From Roseitranquillus sp963749675 (GTDB taxonomy: Bacteria; Pseudomonadota; Alphaproteobacteria; Rhodobacterales; Rhodobacteraceae), in the NCBI GenBank assembly GCA_963749675.1, contig CAVVNT010000010.1, forward strand, positions 62,001-126,000: a DNA stretch of 64,000 nucleotides. Reading direction: 5' to 3'. Under the pieces are notes generated by a model. The model saw only the letters and a program-made list of their open reading frames with translations. It searched no databases and was not told the DNA's origin. Shown piece after piece: positions 35,797 through 45,570 of the stretch (positions are counted from its first letter, which is position 1; each line of letters begins with the position of its first letter). Made by a program: the position numbers and the translations under genes.

Positions 35797-36130
35797 GGGA
35801 TCCCCCCTTTTCTTTGGTTTGGAGCAGAGCCGCGTCTGTCGACCGCGGCACTGCCGCCAGTCCTTCGTGGTTCTGCCACGGTTGTTTGAACCATGACTTA
35901 TATCAACCAAGCATGATCTCCGCGGCAAGCGGCTTCCTGCCTCTCCTCTCCGATCGAGCCGCCGGGCGCGACGCGCATGCGCGCCAGCCGCCGGCACTCG
36001 AGGGCAGGGGCGTTGATTTCTTGAGAGAACGCGGCTACGTGCGGTGTCTTGCGGAAGTCTGGTCCCGGGGCTCCGCGCGCTTCTAGGCACCACCCCGGGC
36101 GCGGGCCGTGCGACCAGACATGGAGGCTCC
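35797..36130. other. intergenic region between the PhoX-family gene and RNase D
   Basis: These 334 bases separate divergent genes. No open frame has a plausible start site. The stretch 35880-35925 is AT-richer (ACTTATATCAACCAAGC) and is the likely promoter zone for the phoX-like gene. I looked for tandem CTGTCAT-type Pho boxes and saw only one half-match (GTCATGG on the minus strand). Confidence 0.4.
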
Positions 36131-36742
36131 GTGGCGAACTACCTTCACAAGGGCGATCTGCCGGAAAGCCTCGACCTGGGGCCGGTCGTGGCGATCGACT
36201 GCGAGACGATGGGACTTAACCCGCACCGTGACCGGCTGTGCCTCGTCCAGCTGTCTGCGGGCGACGGAGACGCGCACCTCGTCCAGATCGCGCCGGGTCA
36301 GGCGGCGGCGCCCATCCTTTCGCGCCTCGTCGCCGATCCCACGGTTCTCAAGCTCTTCCACTTCGGCCGCTTCGACATTGCCGCGATCTATCAGGCGTTC
36401 GGCGCGCTGGCCGATCCGGTCTACTGCACCAAGATCGCGTCGAAGCTGGTCCGCACCTACACCGACCGTCACGGATTGAAGCAGCTAGTGAGCGAATTGC
36501 TTGAGATCGACATCTCCAAGCACCAGCAAACCTCGGACTGGGGCGCACCGGAGCTGACCGAGGCCCAGCTCGATTACGCGGCGTCCGACGTGCTGCATCT
36601 GCATGAGATCAAGCGCGCCCTGGACTTGCGGCTGGTCCGGGAAGGTCGGATGGATGTCGCACAGGCGTGTTTCGCCTTTCTGCCTGCACGTGCCCGCCTC
36701 GACCTCATGGGCTGGCCGGAGCAGGACATCTTCGCGCATTGA
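36131..36742 (+). CDS. rnd: ribonuclease D (single-domain DEDDy 3'-5' exonuclease)
   Basis: 203 residues from a GTG start at 36131 with GGAGG four bases upstream (GGAGGCTCC). The DEDDy exonuclease residues are VVAIDCETMGLNP (Asp and Glu), LKLFHFGRFDIAAIY (Asp) and QLDYAASDVLHLHEI (Tyr and Asp). The protein lacks the HRDC domains of the 375-residue E. coli enzyme, as is usual for this short alphaproteobacterial form. It trims 3' ends of structured RNAs. Its TGA overlaps a possible TTG start of lptC, consistent with cotranscription with the LPS transport genes. Confidence 0.88.
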   Translation: MANYLHKGDLPESLDLGPVVAIDCETMGLNPHRDRLCLVQLSAGDGDAHLVQIAPGQAAAPILSRLVADPTVLKLFHFGRFDIAAIYQAFGALADPVYCTKIASKLVRTYTDRHGLKQLVSELLEIDISKHQQTSDWGAPELTEAQLDYAASDVLHLHEIKRALDLRLVREGRMDVAQACFAFLPARARLDLMGWPEQDIFAH

Positions 36743-36747
36743 TCGGC

Positions 36748-37350
36748 GTGGCAGGCAATTCCGACGGATACTCCAGAGCGGTCAATTGGCTCAAGGTCGC
36801 CCTGCCTCTAGTTGGCCTGGTGATGCTGTCGACGCTCTTTCTCGTCGCGAGAGAGACACGCCTCGCTCAACGCGAGATGCCGAGCGAGGCCTTCTCTCCC
36901 GACGGCACCGTCGAGACCGTGACGAAGCCGGACTATTCAGGCCTTACCAGAGACGGATCGCAGGTTACCGTGATCGCCGAAAAGGCATGGCCGAAGGCCC
37001 AGACGTCGGACCAGTTCGAAGGCGTGCAGGTACGAGCGCGCTTCGACATGCCCGATGGCGAGCGGGCGGAAGTTCGGGCAGAGACGGGGACGCTGATGCC
37101 GGGCGAGGACCTTCTCGAACTTCGCGGCGACGTCGTGATGACGACGCAGTCCGGCTGGACGGTGGAAAGCGAAATGATCGACGCGCAGCTCGACTGGACG
37201 CGCCTGACGTCGCCGACCGACGTGAAGATAACCGAAGGCCCGATCGGAACGCTCGACGCCGGCCACATGGTCGTGACGCGCGACACCGCAGCCGGCGCGG
37301 ACTATCTGATGGAATTCGACGGTGGCGTCCACTTGGTATACCATCCGTAG
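36748..37350 (+). CDS. lptC: LPS export protein LptC
   Basis: About 200 residues. One N-terminal membrane helix (VNWLKVALPLVGLVMLSTLF) is followed by a periplasmic beta-jellyroll with SGLTRDGSQVTVIAEKAWPK and IGTLDAGHMVVTRDTAAGAD. LptC receives LPS from the LptBFG ATPase and passes it to LptA. The start is GTG 36748, or TTG 36739 overlapping the RNase D stop; neither has a strong Shine-Dalgarno sequence. Gene order RNase D-lptC-lptA-lptB confirms the identification despite weak sequence conservation. Confidence 0.88.
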   Translation: MAGNSDGYSRAVNWLKVALPLVGLVMLSTLFLVARETRLAQREMPSEAFSPDGTVETVTKPDYSGLTRDGSQVTVIAEKAWPKAQTSDQFEGVQVRARFDMPDGERAEVRAETGTLMPGEDLLELRGDVVMTTQSGWTVESEMIDAQLDWTRLTSPTDVKITEGPIGTLDAGHMVVTRDTAAGADYLMEFDGGVHLVYHP

Positions 37351-37365
37351 GCTGAAAGGTTTTCG

Positions 37366-37845
37366 ATGTCTCGCATCGCTCTGGGTTTGGTCATTGCCTT
37401 GGCGAGCTGGCCCGCGCTTGGCCAGGGCATTCAACTCGGCCCGTTCCGGCAGGATCCCGAGGAGCCGGTCGAGGTCACGTCGGAGCGACTTGAGGTCGAC
37501 CAGAATGCCGGGGTCGCGACGTTCATCGAGGATGTCGTTGTCGTGCAGGGAGAGATGCGGCTGACCGCACCTCGGGTTCGCGTCGAGTACTCCACGGGCG
37601 ACCAGGGTCAGATCGAACTGATGCACGCGACCGGCGGCGTCACCATGTTCAACGGAGCAGAGACGGCCGAGGGTGACGAGGCCGTCTACCGCGTGTCGCT
37701 CGGCACCGTCGTCATGACCGGCGACGTGATCGTGACGCAGGGTCCCAATGTTCTGGCGGGCCAGCGGCTCGATGTCGATCTCGACACCGGGATGGGCACG
37801 ATGGAGGGTCGCGTTCGCACGATTTTCCAGGAAGGCGCCGAATGA
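37366..37845 (+). CDS. lptA: LPS transport periplasmic protein LptA
   Basis: 159 residues with a signal peptide (MSRIALGLVIALASWPALGQ) and an OstA-type repeat domain: EVTSERLEVDQNAGVATFIE, RLTAPRVRVEYSTGDQGQIE and VVMTGDVIVTQGPNVLAGQR. It forms the periplasmic bridge that carries LPS from LptC to LptD at the outer membrane. It begins 15 bases after lptC. Its stop codon overlaps an ATG (ATGA at 37842) that is the natural start of lptB but is out of frame with it in this sequence. Confidence 0.93.
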   Translation: MSRIALGLVIALASWPALGQGIQLGPFRQDPEEPVEVTSERLEVDQNAGVATFIEDVVVVQGEMRLTAPRVRVEYSTGDQGQIELMHATGGVTMFNGAETAEGDEAVYRVSLGTVVMTGDVIVTQGPNVLAGQRLDVDLDTGMGTMEGRVRTIFQEGAE

Positions 37846-37860
37846 AAGGCGCCGGTCTGC

Positions 37861-38601
37861 TTGTTCGGGAGGGGATCCGGCGGGCTCAGCGTCGCGAATG
37901 TTCGCAAGAGCTATCGCAAGCGCCCAATCATCCGGGACGTCTCGCTTCATCTCGATCGGGGCGAGGTGGTCGCCTTGCTCGGGCCTAACGGCTCCGGCAA
38001 GACTACGTGCTTCTACGCGATCGCAGGCCTCATCGCGCCCGACAGTGGCCGCGTGACGATCGACGGCAGGGACGTGACGGGTCTGCCGATGTATCGCCGC
38101 GCAAAGTTCGGCATCGGGTACCTGCCGCAAGAGGTCTCGATCTTCCGCGGACTGTCGGTCGAAGACAACATCCTGGCGATCCTGGAGATCGCGCTGAAGG
38201 ATCGCGAAGGCCGCCTTCATCGACTGGAAGAACTGCTGTCGGAGTTCTCCCTCACTCACCTTAGGCGGACCCCTGCGCTCGCGCTCTCGGGAGGCGAGCG
38301 CCGGCGTGTAGAGATCGCGCGATGTCTTGCCGCGAGCCCCTCCTATCTGCTCCTCGACGAGCCGTTCGCCGGCGTGGACCCGATCGCGGTGGGCGACATC
38401 CGCGCGCTCGTCGCGGCTCTCAGGGACCGAAATATCGGCGTCCTGATCACGGACCACAACGTTCGGGAGACTCTGGATATCGTGGACCGCGCCTACATTC
38501 TGCACGAGGGTCGCGTGCTGATGAGCGGCACGCGCGAGGAGGTCGTCGGCGACGAAAACGTGCGGCGAGTATACTTGGGAAAGGACTTTCGCATCGGATG
38601 A
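37861..38601 (+). CDS. lptB: LPS export ABC transporter ATP-binding protein LptB
   Basis: 246 codons from TTG 37861. Walker A ALLGPNGSGKTTCFYAIAGL, Q-loop YLPQEVSIFRGL, signature LSGGERRRVEIARCL, Walker B YLLLDEPFAGVDP and the switch His in LITDHNVRE are all present. LptB powers LPS extraction with LptF and LptG. The true start is probably the ATGA at 37842: that frame reads MKGAGLLVREG and would join SGGLSVANVRKSYRKRP if GGGG at 37871-37874 were GGG. As written, translation would have to begin at TTG 37861 without a good ribosome-binding site. Confidence 0.92.
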   Translation: MFGRGSGGLSVANVRKSYRKRPIIRDVSLHLDRGEVVALLGPNGSGKTTCFYAIAGLIAPDSGRVTIDGRDVTGLPMYRRAKFGIGYLPQEVSIFRGLSVEDNILAILEIALKDREGRLHRLEELLSEFSLTHLRRTPALALSGGERRRVEIARCLAASPSYLLLDEPFAGVDPIAVGDIRALVAALRDRNIGVLITDHNVRETLDIVDRAYILHEGRVLMSGTREEVVGDENVRRVYLGKDFRIG

Positions 38602-38748
38602 GTGACGATTGACAGTCAGCGGCGCGATGCCGCCAAATGGCGACGATGAACAGCGGCGCTGCGCCGGTCGGCCACACTGGACGAGGTCGTCTACGAACAG
38701 CGCCGTCGATCGTCGAGCATCCGGGATGTACCAAGAGAAGGAGCTGAA

Positions 38749-39318
38749 ATGAACTTCCAGATCAGCGGAAAGCAGATCGACGTCGGCGAAGCGCTCCAGA
38801 CACACGTGCGAACCGAACTCACTTCGGTGGTCGAGAAGTACGCCGGACGTGCGACCGACGCGCAGGTCGTGTTCTCCAAGGACGCACATGAGTTCTGCTG
38901 CGAGGCGACGGTTCATCTATCCACTGGTCTGACGGCGCAGGCGAAGGCTCAGGCCACCGAAATCTACGCCTGCTTCGACCTGTGCGCCGAGAAGCTGGAG
39001 AAGCAGCTCCGCCGCTACAAGAGGCGTCTTAAGGATCATCACCGATCACGTCTGAAGCCCGTTGAGTCGATGGGAGCGGCGGCATATATCCTGTCTTCCG
39101 GTGAGACGAACGAGGAGTCGGAACCGGACTCGCTGCAACCGATGATCATTGCGGAGATGGAGACCAAGGTCCCTTCGCTCTCGGTCGGGGAGGCAGTGAT
39201 GCAGATGGAACTTCAGGGCGCTCCGGTCCTGGTGTTTCGAAACGAGGGACAGAAGTCCGGCGTCAACATCGTGTATCGGCGAGACGACGGGAACATCGGC
39301 TGGATCGACCCGAACTGA
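38749..39318 (+). CDS. hpf: ribosome hibernation promoting factor, long form
   Basis: 189 residues. The N-terminal S30AE domain (MNFQISGKQIDVGEALQTHV to about residue 95, with basic LEKQLRRYKRRLKDHH) is followed by a linker and the C-terminal dimerisation domain (SLSVGEAVMQMELQGAPVLV, GVNIVYRRDDGNIGWIDPN). This is the long form that alone makes 100S ribosome dimers in stationary phase. AAGGAG lies five bases before the ATG. It follows lptB with no rpoN between them, the arrangement of Rhodobacterales. Confidence 0.95.
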   Translation: MNFQISGKQIDVGEALQTHVRTELTSVVEKYAGRATDAQVVFSKDAHEFCCEATVHLSTGLTAQAKAQATEIYACFDLCAEKLEKQLRRYKRRLKDHHRSRLKPVESMGAAAYILSSGETNEESEPDSLQPMIIAEMETKVPSLSVGEAVMQMELQGAPVLVFRNEGQKSGVNIVYRRDDGNIGWIDPN

Positions 39319-39363
39319 AGCCAAGCGCCGGACCGGTACCGCCATCCTAGCACCATTGGAGCC

Positions 39364-39828
39364 ATGCAACTTACCGAGATTCTCAAGCCTGACTGCGTCA
39401 GGGTCGCAAACACATTCTCGAGCAAGAAGCGGCTGCTTCAGGAGGTTGCCGACCTTGCGGCGGCGGGCTGGGGCATCGATCCCGGCGAGGCCGTCAACGC
39501 GCTTCTCGAACGCGAGAACCTAGGCCCCACGGGCGTCGGCCATGGGGTCGCCCTTCCGCATGCGCGTTTGGAGGGGCTGGAGAAGGTGGTCGGAGTGTTT
39601 CTTCGCATCGACAAGGGGACGGACTTCGATGCGGTCGATCGTCAGCCGGTCGACCTCGTGTTTGGTCTCTTCGCGCCCGAGGATGCCGGTGTCGAGCATC
39701 TGAAGGCGCTCGCGCTCGTCTCACGAACGATGCGCAACCCCGCCCTGTGCAACAAGCTGCGCGTCAACAGCGAACCGGCCGCGCTTCATGCAATGCTGAC
39801 AGAAGCGCCGTCGACGAAGGCTGCGTAA
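39364..39828 (+). CDS. ptsN: PTS IIA-like nitrogen regulatory protein PtsN
   Basis: 154 residues of the EIIA-fructose/Ntr fold. The phosphorylated histidine is in GPTGVGHGVALPHARLEG (second His, residue 66). Supporting blocks are LKPDCVRVANTFSSKKRLLQ and DLVFGLFAPEDAGVEHLKAL. It accepts phosphate from NPr in the nitrogen PTS and regulates potassium and carbon/nitrogen balance by protein contact. It begins 45 bases after hpf and converges on galU with 3 bases between stops. Confidence 0.94.
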   Translation: MQLTEILKPDCVRVANTFSSKKRLLQEVADLAAAGWGIDPGEAVNALLERENLGPTGVGHGVALPHARLEGLEKVVGVFLRIDKGTDFDAVDRQPVDLVFGLFAPEDAGVEHLKALALVSRTMRNPALCNKLRVNSEPAALHAMLTEAPSTKAA

Positions 39829-39831
39829 GTC

Positions 39832-40728
39832 CTATTGGGCAGCGGTTCGGACGGCGAGCATCTCTCTAAGGAACTCAGAGAACTCGTCCTTCAGTTCGTC
39901 GCGACCCAGGCCGAATGCGACAGTCGCCTGCAGGAACCCGGCCTTGGAGCCGCAGTCGAAGCGCTGCCCGCGAAAGCGGAACCCCCAAACACCGCGGCCG
40001 GCGGTGATCTCGTTGGCAATGGCGTCTGTCAGCTGGATCTCGCCGCCCGCTCCCTTGCCGAGCCCGTCGAGGGTTTCCAGGACGTCTGGCGTGAGGATGT
40101 ACCGTCCGATGACGGCAAGATTTGAGGGCGCATCTTCAGGTTCCGGCTTCTCGACCATCGCGCGCACGGAAAGTACCTGCTCGTGGTCACTCTCGACGTC
40201 GAGTATGCCGTAGGAGCTCGTCTTCTGCCGCGGCACCTCCATCGCCGCCACCATCGCGCCACCGGTTTCGGCATAGGCCTCAACCATCTGCTGCAGGCAG
40301 GGCTTTTCTGCAGAGATGACGTCGTCGGGGAGGATGACCGCAAACGGCTCGTCGCCGAGAAGTCGTCGCGCGCACCACACCGCATGACCCAGGCCCAGCG
40401 GCTCCGCCTGGCGGATGTAGGCGATCGCGCCGGACCCCATCACCGTATCACCGAGCGCCTTGAGGAGATCCGTCTTTCCCTTTTCCTTCAGCGCCGTCTC
40501 AAGCTCGGGCGCGGCGTCGAAGTAATCTTCGAGCGCCGACTTGCCGCGCGACGTGACAAAGATGAATTCCTCGATTCCCGCAGCTCGCGCTTCGTCGATC
40601 GCGTACTGTATCAAAGGTCTGTCGACCAGTGTCATGATCTCCTTCGGGATTGACTTGGTCGCGGGCAGAAATCTGGTACCCAGTCCAGCAACAGGGAAGA
40701 CGGCCTTCGAAACTTTTCGCTGCATCAT
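39832..40728 (-). CDS. galU: UTP-glucose-1-phosphate uridylyltransferase
   Basis: 298 residues. The nucleotide-binding start KAVFPVAGLGTRFLPATKSI (about 8-27), DRPLIQYAIDEARAAGIEEF, EPLGLGHAVWCARRLLGDEP and FAVILPDDVISAEKP identify GalU; FRFRGQRFDCGSKAGFLQAT is the C-terminal signature. It makes UDP-glucose for exopolysaccharide and envelope sugars. Two ATGs in tandem (40728, 40725) can start it. Confidence 0.95.
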   Translation of the reverse strand: MMQRKVSKAVFPVAGLGTRFLPATKSIPKEIMTLVDRPLIQYAIDEARAAGIEEFIFVTSRGKSALEDYFDAAPELETALKEKGKTDLLKALGDTVMGSGAIAYIRQAEPLGLGHAVWCARRLLGDEPFAVILPDDVISAEKPCLQQMVEAYAETGGAMVAAMEVPRQKTSSYGILDVESDHEQVLSVRAMVEKPEPEDAPSNLAVIGRYILTPDVLETLDGLGKGAGGEIQLTDAIANEITAGRGVWGFRFRGQRFDCGSKAGFLQATVAFGLGRDELKDEFSEFLREMLAVRTAAQ

Positions 40729-40852
40729 CAGTATTCCCTTGTCGCTGAACCATTGGTGGCGGCGCCTGGCCCGTTCGATACGGCGCCGTCTCTTTCCTTA
40801 GCGTGTGAATCATAGGAATTCTTCCGCATCGGACTACTCGCTGTCATCTCTC

Positions 40853-41491
40853 TCAACCGGCCTCGACGGCGCGCAATGTCAGATTGATGCGACCGGGCGA
40901 CGGAAGCAGTCTGTATGCACCCTCTCGAATGCGATCCACACCGTGGTAGGCGAGCCGGGCCTCTCCGGCAAGTAACACTACGTCACCGGAGCGAAGCCAC
41001 GCGCTCTCCGTCCGGTCACGCCTCTCAGGTCCTCCGACTCGGAACAGCGCATCGTCCCCGAGAGATATCGAGAGCACCGGAAAGGAGAAGTCGCCTTCGT
41101 CCCGGTCCTGGTGCAGCCCCATCCGGGACTTTGGACCGTACCTGTTGACGAGGCAGCAGTCGGGCCGGCGGTCTGTGCCCGAAAGCGCGCGCCATAACGC
41201 TAGAATGCTCTCCGGTATGGGCGGCCAAGGATTCGCGTCAGGCTGAGTCGGCTCATAGCGATAGCCGCGGCGGTCGGTGATCCAACCGACGCGGCCGGCG
41301 GACGTCATTTCGACAGACATCGGCTTGCCCCAGGGCGTCACCGGCCGGACGAACGGGGCGGCCGATACGATTTCCTCGACATCCGAAAGAATTGCCCGCT
41401 GCGCATGCACATCAAGGAACGCGTCCCAGATTCTTGCCCCTCGGAGCTCTCGGTGATGCTCTGTGAGCTCGATCTTCGATACATGAGTCAT
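40853..41491 (-). CDS. alkB: AlkB family alpha-ketoglutarate-dependent DNA repair dioxygenase
   Basis: 212 residues. The iron ligands are HQDRDE (His and Asp, in RMGLHQDRDEGDFSFPVLSI) and YHGVDRI (distal His); the 2-oxoglutarate-binding arginines are in GRINLTLR. LVNRYGPKSRMG is the conserved substrate loop. It oxidatively removes methyl groups from 1-methyladenine and 3-methylcytosine in DNA. The ATG at 41491 (MTHVSKIELT) avoids a long upstream open frame that runs antisense through dnaK. It is divergent from dnaK. Confidence 0.9.
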   Translation of the reverse strand: MTHVSKIELTEHHRELRGARIWDAFLDVHAQRAILSDVEEIVSAAPFVRPVTPWGKPMSVEMTSAGRVGWITDRRGYRYEPTQPDANPWPPIPESILALWRALSGTDRRPDCCLVNRYGPKSRMGLHQDRDEGDFSFPVLSISLGDDALFRVGGPERRDRTESAWLRSGDVVLLAGEARLAYHGVDRIREGAYRLLPSPGRINLTLRAVEAG

Positions 41492-41503
41492 TTCTGGACC
41501 TCG

Positions 41504-41532
41504 CTTGCAGGCCGTGGGACCCCTGCCTATAT
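41504..41532 (+). promoter_or_regulatory. RpoH-type heat-shock promoter of dnaK
   Basis: CTTG at 41504-41507 and CCTATAT at 41526-41532, 18 bases apart, match the alphaproteobacterial RpoH consensus (CTTG, 17-18 bases, CYTATNT) exactly. Transcription would start near 41538, giving an untranslated leader of about 100 bases before dnaK. No CIRCE inverted repeat is seen. Confidence 0.8.
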
Positions 41533-41645
41533 GCACATCCGCATCCTGAGCGGCACCCCGGTGTCGTCGGGAGGACATGGGATCGGAGGTGGGTGCCGCA
41601 CCGCGGGTCCACGTCCTGCAAATCGCCGAAGAGAGGATAATGAGC

Positions 41646-43565
<1,920 letters not shown>

Positions 43566-43584
43566 GAGTGGGGCGCTGACGGAC

Positions 43585-43607
43585 GGGCCGGCCCTCGGGG
43601 TCGGCCC
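43585..43607 (+). terminator. weak hairpin between dnaK and dnaJ
   Basis: GGGCCG (43585-43590) pairs with CGGCCC (43602-43607) around an 11-base loop that can itself form CCC/GGG pairs. It lies in the 69-base dnaK-dnaJ gap without a T-run. It probably reduces readthrough so that less DnaJ than DnaK is made. Confidence 0.4.
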
Positions 43608-43634
43608 TTGCCGTTGCGGAAGACGGGATAACCG

Positions 43635-44780
43635 ATGTCGAAACGCGACTATTACGAGGTTCTTGGCGTAGCGAGGGGCGCGTCCACCGAGGAAATCAAG
43701 CGCGCCTATCGCCGCAAGGCGAAGGAGCTGCACCCGGACCGGAACAAGGACGACGCCTCGGCCGAGGCGCAGTTCAAGGAAGCCAACGAGGCCTACGAGG
43801 TCCTGAAGGACGCCGACAAGAAGGCGGCCTATGACCGTTTCGGACACGCCGCCTTCGACGGTGGCATTGGAGGGGCCGGTCGCGGACGGGCCGGCGCACA
43901 GGGCGCGGGCGACTTCGCATCTGCCTTCTCGGACGTGTTCGACGACCTGTTCGGTGACATGATGGGCGGGCGCGCCCGCGGTGGGCGACGCGCGACGCGC
44001 GGGTCCGACCTTCGCTACAATCTCCGCATCGACCTAGAAGACGCTTTCGTGGGTATCCAGAAGACGATCCGTGTGCCGACCTCGGTCCAGTGCGAGACCT
44101 GCAGCGGCACGGGCGCAGAAGGTGGCGCCGAGCCGCAGACCTGTCCCACCTGTTCGGGCATGGGCAAGGTCCGCGCGCAGCAGGGATTCTTCACGGTTGA
44201 GCGGACCTGCCCCACCTGCGCCGGCGCCGGTCAGATCGTAAAGAACCCATGTAACGTGTGTGGCGGCGCAGGTCGCGTCGAGAAGGAGCGCTCGCTGTCG
44301 ATCAACGTGCCGGCCGGTGTCGAGACCGGAACGCGGATCCGGCTGGCGGGCGAAGGCGAGGCTGGATTGCGCGGCGGTCCGCCGGGCGACCTCTACATCT
44401 TCATCGACGTCGCCGAGCACCAGCTCTTTCAGCGCGACGGCAACAACCTCTTTTGTCGTGTCCCCGTATCGATGACCGAAGCCGCTTTGGGCGGCGATAT
44501 CGAGGTGCCTACGATCGACGGCGGGCGCAGCCGCGTGAAGGTTCCGGCCGGCAGCCAGTCGGGCCGGCAGATGCGCCTTCGCAACAAGGGCATGCCGGCG
44601 CTGCGTGGCGGCCTGCCGGGCGACATGTACATCGAGCTCGCGGTCGAGACTCCGGTCAACCTGACTTCGCGCCAGAAGGAGCTTTTGCGCGAGTTCGAGA
44701 AGCTGTCGGAGGACAACCATCCCGAAGCGTCGAGCTTCTTTTCCAAGGTGAAGAGCTTCTGGGACGGGATGAAGGGCTGA
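43635..44780 (+). CDS. dnaJ: molecular chaperone DnaJ
   Basis: 381 residues. The J domain has DYYEVLGVARGASTEEIKRA and the HPD motif in KELHPDRNKDD. A Gly-rich region (GIGGAGRGRAGAQGAGDF) follows, then four CXXCXGXG zinc repeats (CETCSGTG, CPTCSGMG, CPTCAGAG, CNVCGGAG) and the C-terminal substrate domain. It delivers clients to DnaK and stimulates ATP hydrolysis. It is complete, in contrast to the interrupted dnaK directly upstream, and probably shares its heat-shock promoter. Confidence 0.97.
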   Translation: MSKRDYYEVLGVARGASTEEIKRAYRRKAKELHPDRNKDDASAEAQFKEANEAYEVLKDADKKAAYDRFGHAAFDGGIGGAGRGRAGAQGAGDFASAFSDVFDDLFGDMMGGRARGGRRATRGSDLRYNLRIDLEDAFVGIQKTIRVPTSVQCETCSGTGAEGGAEPQTCPTCSGMGKVRAQQGFFTVERTCPTCAGAGQIVKNPCNVCGGAGRVEKERSLSINVPAGVETGTRIRLAGEGEAGLRGGPPGDLYIFIDVAEHQLFQRDGNNLFCRVPVSMTEAALGGDIEVPTIDGGRSRVKVPAGSQSGRQMRLRNKGMPALRGGLPGDMYIELAVETPVNLTSRQKELLREFEKLSEDNHPEASSFFSKVKSFWDGMKG

Positions 44781-44822
44781 CCTTCATTCCGCTTTCACCG
44801 CTTCGTGGCATCGTCCACCGCC

Positions 44823-45566
44823 ATGTCGGACCACGATCGCAACAATCCCGGCCTGTTTGAAAACAAGGCGCAGGGAACTCCTGCTCCTCGTCTGCCCTCC
44901 TACATCAAGGACCACCGACGCCGGCTGCGCGCGCGCTTCATGGACGGCGGTGCGGCGGCGGTGCCGGACTACGAGCTTCTCGAGCTGGTGCTGTTCCGGG
45001 CGATCCCGCGGCAGGACGTAAAGCCGCTGGCGCGGCGCCTGCTCGACGCGTTCGGCGATTTCAACCGGGTCGTCACGGCACCCGCAGAGCGGCTGAAGCG
45101 GATCGAGGGCGTCGGCGAGGCGGTCATCGTCGAGCTCCGAGTGGTCGAGGCGGCTGCGCAGCGGCTGGCTCGAAGCAAGGTCTTGCAGCGACCCGTGGTA
45201 TCGTCATGGCAGGCGTTGATCGACTATTGCCACACAGCGATGGCGCACGCCGAGACCGAGCAGTTTCGCGTCCTCTATCTCGACCGCAAGAACGTGCTGA
45301 TCGCCGATGAGGAGCAGGCGCGCGGCACCGTCGACCATGTGCCGGTCTATCCGAGAGAGATCGCCAAGCGCGCTCTGGAACTGAACGCCTCCGCGTTCAT
45401 CCTGGTTCACAACCACCCGTCGGGCGACCCGAACCCGTCCGAGGCGGACGTGACGATGACCCGCCGGATCAAGGACGCGGCCGACGCGCTCGGGCTCGTC
45501 CTCCACGATCACCTGATCATCGGCAAATCCACGGAGCTGTCGTTCCGCAGCGCAGGCCTGCTCTGA
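44823..45566 (+). CDS. radC: RadC family JAB-domain protein
   Basis: 247 residues. An N-terminal helix-hairpin-helix region (RRLLDAFGDFNRVVTAPAER, RIEGVGEAVIVELRVVEAAA) is followed by the JAB/MPN metalloprotease-like domain with RVLYLDRKNVLIADEE and the JAMM motif FILVHNHPSGDPNPSEADVT. Once thought a DNA-repair protein, RadC has no settled function. I prefer the ATG at 44823 (MSDHDRNNPG) over one six codons upstream. It converges on secA with 4 bases between stops. Confidence 0.9.
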   Translation: MSDHDRNNPGLFENKAQGTPAPRLPSYIKDHRRRLRARFMDGGAAAVPDYELLELVLFRAIPRQDVKPLARRLLDAFGDFNRVVTAPAERLKRIEGVGEAVIVELRVVEAAAQRLARSKVLQRPVVSSWQALIDYCHTAMAHAETEQFRVLYLDRKNVLIADEEQARGTVDHVPVYPREIAKRALELNASAFILVHNHPSGDPNPSEADVTMTRRIKDAADALGLVLHDHLIIGKSTELSFRSAGLL

Positions 45567-45570
45567 CCGG

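Noticed and set aside
35797..36130. Pho box controlling the PhoX-family gene
   Set aside because: Only a single half-site-like GTCATGG is seen; no tandem seven-base repeats.
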